A stretch of DNA of 36,303 nt. It comes from Duodenibacillus sp964509205 (GTDB lineage Bacteria; Pseudomonadota; Gammaproteobacteria; Burkholderiales; Burkholderiaceae_F). This document shows, piece by piece, positions 22,961-31,697 of the stretch (its first letter is position 1; every line of letters begins with the position of its first letter). A program made the position numbers and the translations under genes. The DNA lies in assembly GCA_964509205.1 (NCBI GenBank), contig CAZDVW010000017.1, positions 1-36,303 on the forward strand, written 5' to 3'. Under the pieces are notes generated by a model. It was not told the origin of the DNA. It was given only the letters and a program-made list of their open reading frames with translations, and ran no database searches.

Positions 22961-25630
22961 ATGTCTGAGACAAAAAACAAAATCGTCCGCCGTGAAGACT
23001 ATCGGCCCTTTCCCTACAACATTGATTCCGTTGAACTTGATTTTGTCCTCGATGCCGAGTCAACGCTTGTAACAACGTCCATGTTGGTGACGCCGAAAGC
23101 AGGCTTTTCCCCAACAGAACTCAAACTTGATGCCGGAGAACTTGCCTTTGAGAGGCTTTTTATCAACGGCATCGAAGTCGACGATACCCGCTACACCCTA
23201 ACCAGCACAAGCCTTGTTGTTCGCGGCATTACATCGCAGTCCAGAGTCACCGTCATCAATCGCTTTAGTCCGGCCAGAAACACAGCCCTTTCCGGCATCT
23301 ATATGAGCCGAGGCGCATTCATGAGTCAATGCGAGTCTCAGGGTTTTCGTCGCATTACCTATTGGCCGGATCGACCGGACGTCATGAGTCGTTTTACCGT
23401 TACGATCCATGCAGACAAAGCTTCTTGCCCGGTTTTGCTCAGCAACGGGAACCTGACTGATTCGGGAGACGAAGCCGACGGAAAACACTGGGCTAAGTTT
23501 GTCGATCCCTACAAAAAACCGAGTTACCTCTTCGCTCTTGTTGCCGGGAACTTTGTTGATCGGAGCGAAGATTTTCTGTTAAAGGATGGTCGTACCTGTC
23601 GTTTGAGCATCTGGACCGAAGCCCACAATTTTGGGAAAAGCCTGCATGCTCTTGAAAGTCTGAAAAGAGCAATCCGTTGGGATGAAGACCGCTTCGGACT
23701 GGAGTTGGACTTGGATCGTTTCGGCATCGTCGCCACAGATGACTTCAACTTCGGTGCCATGGAAAACAAAGGACTTAACATCTTCAATTCCCGCTATGTC
23801 ATGGCGGCTCCGGACATGGCTACCGATACGGACTACGACCGCATCGAGTCCGTTGTCGGACACGAATACTTCCACAACTGGACGGGCGACAGAGTAACGG
23901 TTCGCGATTGGTTTCAAATCACGCTCAAAGAAGGACTTACCGTATTCCGCGATCAGGAATTTTCCATGGATATGGCTCCTGATGCGTCCAGCCGCGCCGT
24001 TAAAAGAATCCTTGACGTCCGCGCTCTTCGCCAAGCCCAGTTCCCTGAAGATGCCGGGCCTATGGCACACCCGATTCGTCCGGAGAGTTACCGCGAGATC
24101 GACAACTTCTACACAATGACCGTCTACGAAAAAGGTGCCGAAGTTGTGCGTATGCTCCAAACAATTCTCGGAAAAGAGAACTTTGAAAAGGGTCTGCAGA
24201 ACTACCTTGCGCGTTTTGACGGACAAGCCGTGACGTGCGACGATTTTCTTGCCGCATACAGCGAGGCCTGCGGCGTTGATCTAACAGACTTTGCTCGTTG
24301 GTACAGCCAAGCAGGAACACCGCGCGTGCGCATTCGGTCTTGTTACGACCCAATCGCTCACACCTGCGTCATTTCAGCTTCTCAGACAACTCCGGCTACT
24401 CCCGGACAACCGACAAAAGAACCTTTTGTGATTCCCATCGCCATCGGACTGATCGGCAGCGAAGGGAAGGATCTCCCGCTGTGCTTAGAATCGGAAAATG
24501 CCGCTTCTGGAACAAGCCGGGTTCTCCTTTTGACAAAAGAAAGCGACGAATGGGTCTTTACCGGCATTGCGCAAAACCCGATTCTTTCCATCGGCCGCGG
24601 CTTTTCTGCTCCCGTTATCTTCGACTACTCTTACTCGCGAGAAGAACTGGCCTTCTTGGCTCTGAATGACTCGGATCTTTTCAATCGATACGAAGCCATG
24701 CACAGACTCGTCAACGAGTCCCTGCTTGAGATGATCGGGGAAATTGAACGCGGGGAAGAACCTATCGTTCCGGAGATCTTGTTAAGAACTTTCGGAGCAA
24801 TCCTCAAGGATGAGACTCTTGCTCCTGCCTTCCGTGCTTGCGCACTTACTCTGCCCGAAGAAAGTGCCCTGTCGCTTGAGTGCGCCATGATCAATCCGGA
24901 GGCCGTCCACAAGGCATGGCTTGACGCAAGAGAAACTCTTGGAAGCCGCTTCAGTCAAGATCTTTCGGCCATTGTTCAAGCGAATTCCGTTTCCTCTCCC
25001 TACAGCCCAGACGCTCACCAAGCAGGCAAACGCGCCCTGAAAAATCTGGCGCTTGATTACTGGCTTGCAAGCGGAAGCGCCAAGGCTCTCCTTATGAGTC
25101 GTTCTCAGTTCGAGACGGCCGACAACCTGACAGACAAATTGGCGGCTCTTACGACCATCGTCATGTCGCGCAGTCCTGCCAAGGCAGACGTTTTAAATGC
25201 TGCCGCCCGTACGTGGTATCTTGACCCGTTGCTTTTGAATAAGTGGTTCACCGTTCAGGCTCTGGCTCCTTCCTTCGACGGAGAAATGCCTGTTCTTGAG
25301 CGAGTGCGCGCTCTGATGGGATATGAGGTCTTTTCGATCAAGAATCCGAACAATGTCTACGCACTGCTTGGAGCCTTCTTTAACAGGAATCCGGCAGAGT
25401 TCCATCGAGCAGACGGTCTTGGCTATGAATTTTGGGCCGACACTGTTTTACAGCTTGACCAAATCAACACGCATGTTGCCTCCCGAATGGCTCGTGCATT
25501 GGACCACTGGCGGCGCTACGAACCGGTGCGTGCCAAACAGATGTACAAAGCTCTTTCCCGCGTCGCCGCTTGCCCGACGCTTTCCTCTGCAGTTCGGGAA
25601 ATCGTTGAGAAAGCGCTTATTAATCATTAA
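22961..25630 (+). CDS. pepN: Aminopeptidase N (M1 family)
   Basis: PepN is a cytosolic zinc aminopeptidase that trims N-terminal residues from peptides. The 889-residue length matches E. coli PepN (870). The substrate-binding motif FGAMENKGLNIF lies near residue 265, and the zinc site VGHEYFHNWTGDR with the downstream WFQITLKEGLTVF supplies HExxH and the distal Glu. NFYTMTVYEKGAEVVRM contains the catalytic Tyr region. I start at ATG 22961 (MSETKNKIVRREDYRPFPYNI) rather than TTG 22952. The ribosome-binding site is weak. TAGAAT at 22920-22925 could be a -10. fbp starts 11 bp after the stop. Confidence 0.96.
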   Translation: MSETKNKIVRREDYRPFPYNIDSVELDFVLDAESTLVTTSMLVTPKAGFSPTELKLDAGELAFERLFINGIEVDDTRYTLTSTSLVVRGITSQSRVTVINRFSPARNTALSGIYMSRGAFMSQCESQGFRRITYWPDRPDVMSRFTVTIHADKASCPVLLSNGNLTDSGDEADGKHWAKFVDPYKKPSYLFALVAGNFVDRSEDFLLKDGRTCRLSIWTEAHNFGKSLHALESLKRAIRWDEDRFGLELDLDRFGIVATDDFNFGAMENKGLNIFNSRYVMAAPDMATDTDYDRIESVVGHEYFHNWTGDRVTVRDWFQITLKEGLTVFRDQEFSMDMAPDASSRAVKRILDVRALRQAQFPEDAGPMAHPIRPESYREIDNFYTMTVYEKGAEVVRMLQTILGKENFEKGLQNYLARFDGQAVTCDDFLAAYSEACGVDLTDFARWYSQAGTPRVRIRSCYDPIAHTCVISASQTTPATPGQPTKEPFVIPIAIGLIGSEGKDLPLCLESENAASGTSRVLLLTKESDEWVFTGIAQNPILSIGRGFSAPVIFDYSYSREELAFLALNDSDLFNRYEAMHRLVNESLLEMIGEIERGEEPIVPEILLRTFGAILKDETLAPAFRACALTLPEESALSLECAMINPEAVHKAWLDARETLGSRFSQDLSAIVQANSVSSPYSPDAHQAGKRALKNLALDYWLASGSAKALLMSRSQFETADNLTDKLAALTTIVMSRSPAKADVLNAAARTWYLDPLLLNKWFTVQALAPSFDGEMPVLERVRALMGYEVFSIKNPNNVYALLGAFFNRNPAEFHRADGLGYEFWADTVLQLDQINTHVASRMARALDHWRRYEPVRAKQMYKALSRVAACPTLSSAVREIVEKALINH

Positions 25631-25641
25631 AGGACACTGCC

Positions 25642-26664
25642 ATGCAGCGACAAACGCTCCACACTTTCCTCGACAATGAAATTGCCGAGTACGGACTTGA
25701 TCCGAAGCTCTCGCAACTCATCATCAACATCTCGGAGACTTGCAAAGAAATAAGCTTTGAAGTCGCCTGCGGAGATGTGGCCGGCGTTCTCGGCGTCGCA
25801 GGTTCCACAAACGTTCAGGGAGAGGTGCAAAAACAACTGGACGTCATTTGCAATGACTTGATGGTCAAGGGATGTATTCGCTCCGGGTGCGTCTGCGGCA
25901 TGGCAAGCGAAGAGATGGAAACCAGTTTGCCTGTTCCATCCTATCTTCCGGTCGGTCCATACCTAGTTACTTTTGACCCTCTGGACGGATCGAGCAACAT
26001 CGACATCAATATTTCCATCAGCACCCTCTTTTCCATCCTTCCAAGCCCGCACGGCGCCACGCATGACATCTCCGACATTGACTTCCTGCAGCCCGGTATC
26101 AACCAAGTCGCAGCCGGCTACGTTGTCTACGGCCCGCAAACAACGATGGCGCTCACTCTCGGCCGCGGCGTCGTCATGTTCACGCTGGATCCGGCATCCA
26201 ACCATTTTATCTACACGAAAACCGAAGCCGTTATTCCGCGTGAAGCACACGAATTCGCCATCAACTGTTCCAATATGCGCCACTGGCAAGAACCTGTCCG
26301 TCGCTACATTAAGGAGCTTCTGGAAGGGGAAACCGGCGTACGCGGGAAGAATTTCAACATGCGTTGGATTGCCTCGATGGGCGCTGAAGTTCACCGCATC
26401 CTTTCGCGCGGCGGCGTTTTCATGTACCCGTGGGATAAACGCATGACGGACAAGCCCGGAAAGCTTCGCCTGATGTACGAGGCCAACCCGATGGGGTTCC
26501 TGATCGAACAAGCCGGCGGAGCCTGCACGGACGGGCACAGCCGCATCCTTGAGTTACAGCCGGAAAAATTGCACCAACGCGTTCCGGTCTTCCTGGGAGC
26601 GGCCGAAGAAGTGGAGCGTGTTACACGCTACCTCACGGAAGCTGAAAAAGAAGACAACGCCTAG
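25642..26664 (+). CDS. fbp: Fructose-1,6-bisphosphatase, class I
   Basis: Fbp removes the 1-phosphate from fructose-1,6-bisphosphate, the committed step of gluconeogenesis. The 340-residue protein shows the metal-binding core FDPLDGSSNIDINISISTLFSIL, MASEEMETSLPVP upstream of it, RGKNFNMRWIASMGAEVHRIL, GVFMYPWDK, and KLRLMYEANPMGFLIEQAGG with TDGHSRILELQP. The ATG at 25642 follows AAAGGAC. It is co-transcribed with pepN. Gluconeogenesis fits an organism importing organic acids through the nearby TRAP transporter. Confidence 0.97.
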   Translation: MQRQTLHTFLDNEIAEYGLDPKLSQLIINISETCKEISFEVACGDVAGVLGVAGSTNVQGEVQKQLDVICNDLMVKGCIRSGCVCGMASEEMETSLPVPSYLPVGPYLVTFDPLDGSSNIDINISISTLFSILPSPHGATHDISDIDFLQPGINQVAAGYVVYGPQTTMALTLGRGVVMFTLDPASNHFIYTKTEAVIPREAHEFAINCSNMRHWQEPVRRYIKELLEGETGVRGKNFNMRWIASMGAEVHRILSRGGVFMYPWDKRMTDKPGKLRLMYEANPMGFLIEQAGGACTDGHSRILELQPEKLHQRVPVFLGAAEEVERVTRYLTEAEKEDNA

Positions 26665-26684
26665 CCCGCTGGGTTGACCAGAAC

Positions 26685-26720
26685 AAACCTTCGAGGATTA
26701 ATTTCCCCGAAGGTTTTCTT
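26685..26720. terminator. Terminator shared by fbp and lapA-like gene
   Basis: AAACCTTCG (26685-26693) and CGAAGGTTT (26708-26716) form a perfect 9-bp stem with a 14-nt loop, followed by TTCTTTAT on the plus strand. The right arm and half of the loop also encode the last codons and stop of the converging lapA-like gene. On the minus strand a TTTGTTC follows, so it can work both ways. Confidence 0.75.
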
Positions 26721-27318
26721 TATCCGAAGACTCCTGTTTCTCTTCAGGCTCTTTTTTGACTTCCTTGGCATCGGCCGTTTTCGCCCCAAAAAAGCCGAAA
26801 AAACTATGTTTACGCTCGGCAGGAGGCTCTTGAGGAGGCAACTGAAGCCCGTTGACCTCTGCAATTTGAGAAATTTTTGTGTCCAAGGCCGTCAAACGCG
26901 TCTCGAATACCTTGAGTTGCTCGATGACATTTTCCAGTTGCTTACCCGTCTTCTCTGACTCCGTCCTCAAAGCAGCCGTCAACTGCTCGCTCAACTCGGA
27001 GAACTCGTGAGTCAACGTGTCGGCAGAGGCCTGAATTCGGGACTGTTCCGCATCTTCGGCTAAACGCTTGTTGGTTCTTGCTTCTTTATACGCCTTGCGA
27101 ATATCAACGAGAACGGCCGCCTGCTGCATCAAAGACCATAGAACACACCCAACCAACAGAATTCCCAAAATAACGAAGAGAATGAGTCCTAAGGGTGCTT
27201 CAACTTGGGTATACAAAAGATTAACGGGAACCGGAGCAACAATTCCAGACCAGTTAACGGCCAAAAAAACGGCGCTCAGGACACAAAGAAACAAAATCAC
27301 AACGGTTCGGATTGACAT
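26698..27318 (-). CDS. LapA-domain (DUF1049) inner-membrane protein
   Basis: LapA of E. coli is a small inner-membrane protein acting with LapB in control of LPS synthesis. This 206-residue protein has two hydrophobic segments at residues ~4-20 (RTVVILFLCVLSAVFLAVNW) and ~40-62 (APLGLILFVILGILLVGCVLW), separated by VPVNLLYTQVE, the LapA hallmark. A long coiled coil follows (~70-150, EARTNKRLAEDAEQSRIQAS onwards), then a Lys/Glu-rich tail. The tail makes it about twice the size of E. coli LapA (102 aa). ATG 27318 was chosen over a longer frame because it begins the first TM and has GGGGTGAAAAG ahead. It stands alone, not beside lapB. TTGACG about 75 bp upstream may be a -35, without a clear -10. 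Confidence 0.8.
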   Translation of the reverse strand: MSIRTVVILFLCVLSAVFLAVNWSGIVAPVPVNLLYTQVEAPLGLILFVILGILLVGCVLWSLMQQAAVLVDIRKAYKEARTNKRLAEDAEQSRIQASADTLTHEFSELSEQLTAALRTESEKTGKQLENVIEQLKVFETRLTALDTKISQIAEVNGLQLPPQEPPAERKHSFFGFFGAKTADAKEVKKEPEEKQESSDKENLRGN

Positions 27319-27732
27319 CTTTTCACCCCGCAACAAAAACGACTTGCATTGTCGGCATCGGTACAGTCTAGTTGCGTCAAGAAAAAAACTCAATGGGAGC
27401 GAAGACAGGAACAATAGAAAAGTCTCTTTTGGCTTCTGTCGGAAACCAAGAAGGTTGGATGACATTCGACAGTGAAATGAGCTTTAACGTCTAGGGAAAA
27501 CACCGAATGGAAAACCCTCAAGGGAAAATCATGAGGCGGCAAATCAGCAAGCTCGTTAGACTTTTCGCACGGTTAGAACACGTTCTCCGTTCTTACCGTC
27601 CAATCGCCGCCCGGGCTCTTTCGGGTGTTTTGCAACAAGTCCTCCGGGCGGCGGCCTAAACAATGATTTTCCGTTCCCGAAAAAACTTCGGTGATACGGA
27701 AAGCAAAAACAAAACCAAACGGAGTGTTTACC
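27319..27732. promoter_or_regulatory. Structured leader upstream of dctP; no gene
   Basis: This 414-bp gap separates the divergent lapA-like gene and dctP. Three structures precede dctP. (1) ACGGTTAGAAC (27569-27579) pairs with GTTCTTACCGT (27589-27599), one mismatch; inside it AGAAC-AC-GTTCT forms a small palindrome. (2) CGCCGCCCGG (27605-27614) pairs perfectly with CCGGGCGGCG (27644-27653). (3) Within that, CCCG/CGGG around GGCTCTTT is followed by TGTTTT, a terminator-like shape that cannot coexist with structure 2. The last 75 bp hold no fold I trust, ending in GGAG seven bases before the dctP ATG. I found no sound promoter hexamers. Confidence 0.5.
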
Positions 27733-28794
27733 ATGAAACGCTTTATCACCGTCTTCAGTGCCACATTGCTCGCCATGGCTGTTACCGCAGCCGACGCAGC
27801 CATTACCGTCAAGATTGCCGGCTCTAAGCCTGACGGCAATCCGCAGACGATCGGCATGCGCGTTTTTGCTCAGCGCCTCGGTCAGCTTTCTTCCGGCAAG
27901 TACAAAGTGCAGGTCTTCCCACACAATCAGCTCGGAAAAGAAGACAACTACCTGACGCAAACTCGCAACGGCACAATCCAAATGTGCTGCGTCGGACCGC
28001 AATCGAGCCGCTTCCATCCGGCGATGGCTATGTTTGAAACCCCGATGCTTTATGAGAGTTTGGATCACGCCCATCGTGCGATGGAAGGCGGCGTGCTTGA
28101 TCTCATCGTCGGACCCGCAAAAGGATACACATCCGGTCCGTTCTCCAAGAGTTTTGTTGAAAAGTCCGGTATGCGCGTTTTGAACGCCTATCCGATTGGC
28201 TTCCGCCACTTCTTCACGAAGAAAGAGTTAAAGACAATGGACGACGTTAAGGGACTGCGCATGCGCACGCCGAACGTTCCTCTTTACGTTAAGTTCGCTG
28301 AGTTCTGCGGTATTTCCGGACAGGCCATCAATTACGTTGACCTCCCGAGCGCCCTCGATCAGGGAACGGTTGACGGCGGCGACAGCCCATTCGGCGACAT
28401 CCTCTCGGATCGTCTGTACGAATACGCTCCGAAGATTACGAAGGCCGGACACATTCTGGTTCTCCAGAATACGATGATCAATGAGAAGTTCTGGCAGAAA
28501 CTCCCCGAGCAGGACAAGAAGTGGTTCAAACAAGCTGCTCACGATGCTTCCGAAGCTGTCTGGGCCGAATGCGCTCGCGTTGATCAGGAAGCCAAGAAGA
28601 TCATTGAAAAAGCCGGCGGCAAGGTTTCTGAACCGGATGCCTCTTTCCGCGAAGGCCTCTTTAAAGCCGGTCAAAAGACTTGGGCAATGTTCCTGAACAA
28701 GGAACTGGACGGAAAGACCAACCCTGGCTACGTCCCGAACGCTCAAGAAATTCTTGACATGGCTCTTTCCTTTGGCTCCAAAGCGAAAAAATAA
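27733..28794 (+). CDS. dctP: TRAP transporter solute-binding protein (DctP family)
   Basis: This periplasmic protein captures an organic acid and delivers it to the DctQM membrane part. The 353-residue precursor has the signal peptide MKRFITVFSATLLAMAVTAADA. It is followed by AITVKIAGSKPDGNPQTIGMRVFAQRL and QVFPHNQLGKEDNYLTQTRNGTIQM, typical of DctP. MDDVKGLRMRTPNVPLYVKF carries the Arg that usually binds the ligand carboxylate. ATG 27733, preceded by GGAG, is preferred to a longer frame. The ligand may be a C4-dicarboxylate, but DctP proteins also take sialic acid, keto acids and others, so this is open. C-ending codons suggest high expression. Confidence 0.93.
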   Translation: MKRFITVFSATLLAMAVTAADAAITVKIAGSKPDGNPQTIGMRVFAQRLGQLSSGKYKVQVFPHNQLGKEDNYLTQTRNGTIQMCCVGPQSSRFHPAMAMFETPMLYESLDHAHRAMEGGVLDLIVGPAKGYTSGPFSKSFVEKSGMRVLNAYPIGFRHFFTKKELKTMDDVKGLRMRTPNVPLYVKFAEFCGISGQAINYVDLPSALDQGTVDGGDSPFGDILSDRLYEYAPKITKAGHILVLQNTMINEKFWQKLPEQDKKWFKQAAHDASEAVWAECARVDQEAKKIIEKAGGKVSEPDASFREGLFKAGQKTWAMFLNKELDGKTNPGYVPNAQEILDMALSFGSKAKK

Positions 28795-28810
28795 TAACTA
28801 GCTTGCATTG

Positions 28811-28847
28811 CGACGATAAGCGGGTTTCCTCCACCCGCTTGCCGTCG
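28811..28847 (+). other. Stem-loop between dctP and dctQM
   Basis: CGACGATAAGCGGGT (28811-28825) pairs with ACCCGCTTGCCGTCG (28833-28847), 15 bp with one A-C mismatch and one G-U pair, around a 7-nt loop. The downstream CTCTTTTCTTCTT is pyrimidine-rich but lacks an immediate U-tract. It probably protects the 3' end of the abundant dctP message or partly terminates transcription, lowering dctQM expression. Confidence 0.75.
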
Positions 28848-28883
28848 TATGTGGATCTCTTTTCTTCTTAAGGTTTTGTTCTT

Positions 28884-29444
28884 ATGACGCAAAGCACTTC
28901 TCACGACGAAGAAACAAAACACCAAAAAGCGTCATTGCGTTTTGACGGACAGTTCTTTTTTGAACTCTTCTGTGCCCTCGTTTTTCTTGGCATGGTCGGA
29001 CTTGTCTTTTATAACGCCTTTCTGCGCTATGTGTTCCGCTCCAGTTTTCCACCCAGTGAAGAATGGGCGCGTTTTCTGTTTATCTACATCATTTATTACG
29101 GCGCAATCGAAGCCTGCTACAGAAAAAAACATATTGCGGTTGATTTGCTGTTAAACCAACTGCACGGCATTGCTCGCCGCTCACTTGAACTCTTGGCAGA
29201 TTTTTTCTCGTTAATCGCACTTGCGCTCTTGACAGCCGGCGGCATCAATATTCTCATGCTGACATATGACATCAATTCGGTGGCAACCAACGTCAACATG
29301 GGCATCATCAACAGTTGCTTGCCCATCATGTCTTCGATTGCATTCTGCTTAACGCTACGGGATTTTTATCGCCACTATAAAGCGCCTCTCTCGACACATA
29401 AAGTCGGAGCCGGCGGAGAAAACTTAGGCGCAGAGGAGAACTGA
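28884..29444 (+). CDS. dctQ: TRAP transporter small permease (DctQ family)
   Basis: DctQ is the four-TM small subunit of the TRAP membrane complex, partnering DctM. The 186-residue protein has hydrophobic segments at about residues 25-48 (FFFELFCALVFLGMVGLVFYN), 60-75 (WARFLFIYIIYYGAIEAC), 97-115 and 135-155. AFLRYVFRSSFPPSEEWARF is the conserved motif after the first segment and RKKHIAVDLL the one after the second. The Gly/Glu-rich C-terminus is cytosolic and disordered. The ATG at 28884 lies after AAGG. dctM starts two bases after its stop. Confidence 0.93.
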   Translation: MTQSTSHDEETKHQKASLRFDGQFFFELFCALVFLGMVGLVFYNAFLRYVFRSSFPPSEEWARFLFIYIIYYGAIEACYRKKHIAVDLLLNQLHGIARRSLELLADFFSLIALALLTAGGINILMLTYDINSVATNVNMGIINSCLPIMSSIAFCLTLRDFYRHYKAPLSTHKVGAGGENLGAEEN

Positions 29445-29446
29445 CC

Positions 29447-30727
29447 ATGGAACTCTTGCTTTTTATCTCCTCACTCTTTTTCTTCCTTTTTATCGGTGTT
29501 CCGATTTGGCTTGTTCTCGTTCTGTGCTCGGTCATTTTGATGCTATACGGCGGCATGGGACTGGATGTGCTCATCATTCCTCAAGCCATGCTGGACGGAT
29601 CAGACAACTATGCGCTGATGGCCATTCCGTTCTTTATCTTCGCCGGAGAAATCATGAGTGCCGGCGGATTGTCTGTGCGCGTCGTTCGTCTCGCTCAACT
29701 TGCCGTCGGCCATATTCGAGGCGGTCTCGGCTATGCTGCGATTTTTGCCTCCATCATCTTCGCCGGTCTGATGGGATCTTCCGTCGGTGAAGCTGCTGCA
29801 CTGGGCGGATTGCTCTTGCCGATGATGAAAAAAGTTGGTTACGATCCTGCTCGCGCCGGTGCCGTGATTGCATCAGGAGCCATCCTCGGCCCGATCATCC
29901 CGCCCTCGACAAACTTCATTATTCTGGGCGTCACGGTTGGACTTTCCGTCACAAAACTTTTCATGATCGGTCTGGTCCCCGGAATTTTCTTAGGCCTGGC
30001 ATTGATGGTGCTCTGGTACTTCATCGTGCGCATTGACGGCTATAACGATCATGTGAAATTCACACGGTCGGAAGCTCGTAAAATCTTGATCGATTCATGG
30101 CCGGCTTTCATGCTTCCAGTCTTGTTGCTCGGAGGAATTCGCTTCGGCGTCTTCACCCCGACTGAAGGCGGAGCCTTTGCGGCCATTTATGCCATCGTAA
30201 TTTGCCTTTTCTACTACCGTGAACTTTCCGTCAGAGAACTGTTGCGCGTTTCGGCAACGTCAGCCAGAACAACGGCCGTCGTGATGATTGTTGTTGCGGC
30301 TGCTTGCGCCGTCGGCTGGTTCATTACATCGGCTCAGATTCCGGATCAGGTTGTCGGTCTTTTCAGCCCGCTCATTGCGCACCCGGTCATGTTGCTTCTC
30401 GCACTGAACCTGTTCTTCTTCTTAGCCGGCATGGTCATGGATCTGACGCCGAACATTCTGATCTTTGCCCCTGTCTTCTTCCCGTTGGTTCAGCAAGCAG
30501 GCATTGACCCGTATCACTTTGGACTGCTGTTTGTCCTTAACCTCGGAATTGGCGTTATCACACCGCCGGTCGGAACAATCTTATATGTTGTCTGCGGCAT
30601 CGGAAACATCAAGATTGCCAGACTCATCGCAAAGCTCATTCCTTTCATTGCGATTGAGATTCTTGTGTTGCTTCTGTTGCTCGTCTTCCCGGCGCTGTCT
30701 TTGACTCCCATGGGGTGGCTAACCTAG
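29447..30727 (+). CDS. dctM: TRAP transporter large permease (DctM family)
   Basis: DctM is the ion-coupled translocation subunit, using a sodium or proton gradient for uptake. The 426-residue length and about 11-12 hydrophobic segments fit the family. Conserved motifs are FIFAGEIMSAGGLSVRVVRLA, GGLGYAAIFASIIFAGLMGSS, GAILGPIIPPSTNFIILG, FGVFTPTEGGAFAAIYA, and the C-terminal LGIGVITPPVGTILYVVCG, which line the transport path. AGAGGAGA lies ahead of the ATG. It ends in a strong terminator. Confidence 0.96.
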   Translation: MELLLFISSLFFFLFIGVPIWLVLVLCSVILMLYGGMGLDVLIIPQAMLDGSDNYALMAIPFFIFAGEIMSAGGLSVRVVRLAQLAVGHIRGGLGYAAIFASIIFAGLMGSSVGEAAALGGLLLPMMKKVGYDPARAGAVIASGAILGPIIPPSTNFIILGVTVGLSVTKLFMIGLVPGIFLGLALMVLWYFIVRIDGYNDHVKFTRSEARKILIDSWPAFMLPVLLLGGIRFGVFTPTEGGAFAAIYAIVICLFYYRELSVRELLRVSATSARTTAVVMIVVAAACAVGWFITSAQIPDQVVGLFSPLIAHPVMLLLALNLFFFLAGMVMDLTPNILIFAPVFFPLVQQAGIDPYHFGLLFVLNLGIGVITPPVGTILYVVCGIGNIKIARLIAKLIPFIAIEILVLLLLLVFPALSLTPMGWLT

Positions 30728-30744
30728 AGACGACCCGTTAGGAG

Positions 30745-30780
30745 AAAACGCCTGCAGCTTGAAACGCTCAGGCGTTTTTT
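30745..30780 (+). terminator. Intrinsic terminator of the TRAP operon
   Basis: AAAACGCCTG (30745-30754) pairs with CAGGCGTTTT (30769-30778) around a 14-nt loop, followed by further T residues. It is a clear rho-independent terminator 17 bp after the dctM stop. Confidence 0.95.
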
Positions 30781-30806
30781 ATACCAATGACTGTCGCCGC
30801 TATAAT
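30778..30806 (+). promoter_or_regulatory. Probable upp promoter
   Basis: A perfect TATAAT at 30801-30806 lies 77 bp before the upp ATG. The hexamer 17 bp upstream is TTTATA, a weak -35 that overlaps the T-run of the preceding terminator. The leader would be about 70 nt. Confidence 0.6.
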
Positions 30807-30883
30807 GCCTGAGCTGCAAGGGTTTTTATCGGTTGGAGACCTTTGTCCTACTTTGTCGCAACCGCTCTTTTAAGGCCATTAAA

Positions 30884-31531
30884 ATGAAAACTGATCCTCG
30901 TTTTCCTAACCTGCACATCGTTGATCATCCCCTGATTCAGCATAAGCTTTCCATCATGCGCCAGAAGGAGACAAGCACCAATGTCTTTCGGCAGCTCTTA
31001 AGAGAAATCACTGTCCTCATGGGCTACGAACTAACTCGAGATCTCCCGCTTTCGAGCAGAACCATCGAAACACCGATTTCTGTTATGGAAGCACCAACGC
31101 TCGCAGGAAAAAAACAGGTGATTGTTCCGATTCTTCGAGCCGGTCTTGGTATGAGTGACGGACTTCTTGAACTGATGCCGTCGGCACGCGTCGGACACAT
31201 CGGCATGTATCGCGATGAGAACAAACGCCCCGTTGAATACTTAGTTCGTCTTCCTAATGTGACAGATCGACTCTTTTTCGTTTGCGACCCAATGCTTGCC
31301 ACCGGCTACTCGGCCGCACATGCAGTTGAAGTTTTGTTAAAGAGAGGCGTCAGCGCAGACTCAATCAAGTTCCTCGCTCTCGTAGCAGCCCCCGAAGGCG
31401 TGCAAGTCATGCTTGATCTTCATCCGAAGATTGAAATTTGGGTTGCTTCTTTGGATGACCATCTCAATGAGAACGCTTACATCGTCCCAGGTCTCGGCGA
31501 TGCCGGCGACAGACTCTTCGGAACGAAATAA
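30884..31531 (+). CDS. upp: Uracil phosphoribosyltransferase
   Basis: Upp salvages uracil by joining it to PRPP to form UMP. The 215-residue protein has HPLIQHKLSIMRQKETSTNVFR at the N-terminus, VPILRAGLGMSDGLLELMP, HIGMYRDE, the PRPP loop FVCDPMLATGYSAAHAVEVL, and the uracil-binding YIVPGLGDAGDRLFGTK at the end. The PRPP loop reads ATGYS rather than the enteric ATGGS. ATG 30884, after AAGG, matches other family members; an open frame of 51 bp upstream is not needed. It is a single-gene unit between two terminators. Confidence 0.97.
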   Translation: MKTDPRFPNLHIVDHPLIQHKLSIMRQKETSTNVFRQLLREITVLMGYELTRDLPLSSRTIETPISVMEAPTLAGKKQVIVPILRAGLGMSDGLLELMPSARVGHIGMYRDENKRPVEYLVRLPNVTDRLFFVCDPMLATGYSAAHAVEVLLKRGVSADSIKFLALVAAPEGVQVMLDLHPKIEIWVASLDDHLNENAYIVPGLGDAGDRLFGTK

Positions 31532-31552
31532 CTGCCGAAAAATAGTCTCGGG

Positions 31553-31586
31553 AAAAGAGTCTTTCCTTCGGGAAAGACTCTTTTTT
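31553..31586 (+). terminator. Intrinsic terminator of upp
   Basis: AAAAGAGTCTTTCC (31553-31566) and GGAAAGACTCTTTT (31571-31584) form a perfect 14-bp stem closed by a TTCG tetraloop, with further T residues after it. This is among the strongest terminators in the window. Confidence 0.97.
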
Positions 31587-31697
31587 CATTTTTTGAAGAA
31601 ATTAAGCGGTATCACGTATAAAAATCAAATGCGTTCTGTAATGCGGAACAAATAGGTCATTTTTCTACCTTAATTTCCAGAGAAAAAACGGGGCAGT

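Noticed and set aside
31264..31320. Altered PRPP loop (ATGYS) in Upp as a novel variant
   Set aside because: To my recollection Burkholderia-type enzymes also carry CDPM-ATGYSA, so it is probably a normal subfamily feature.
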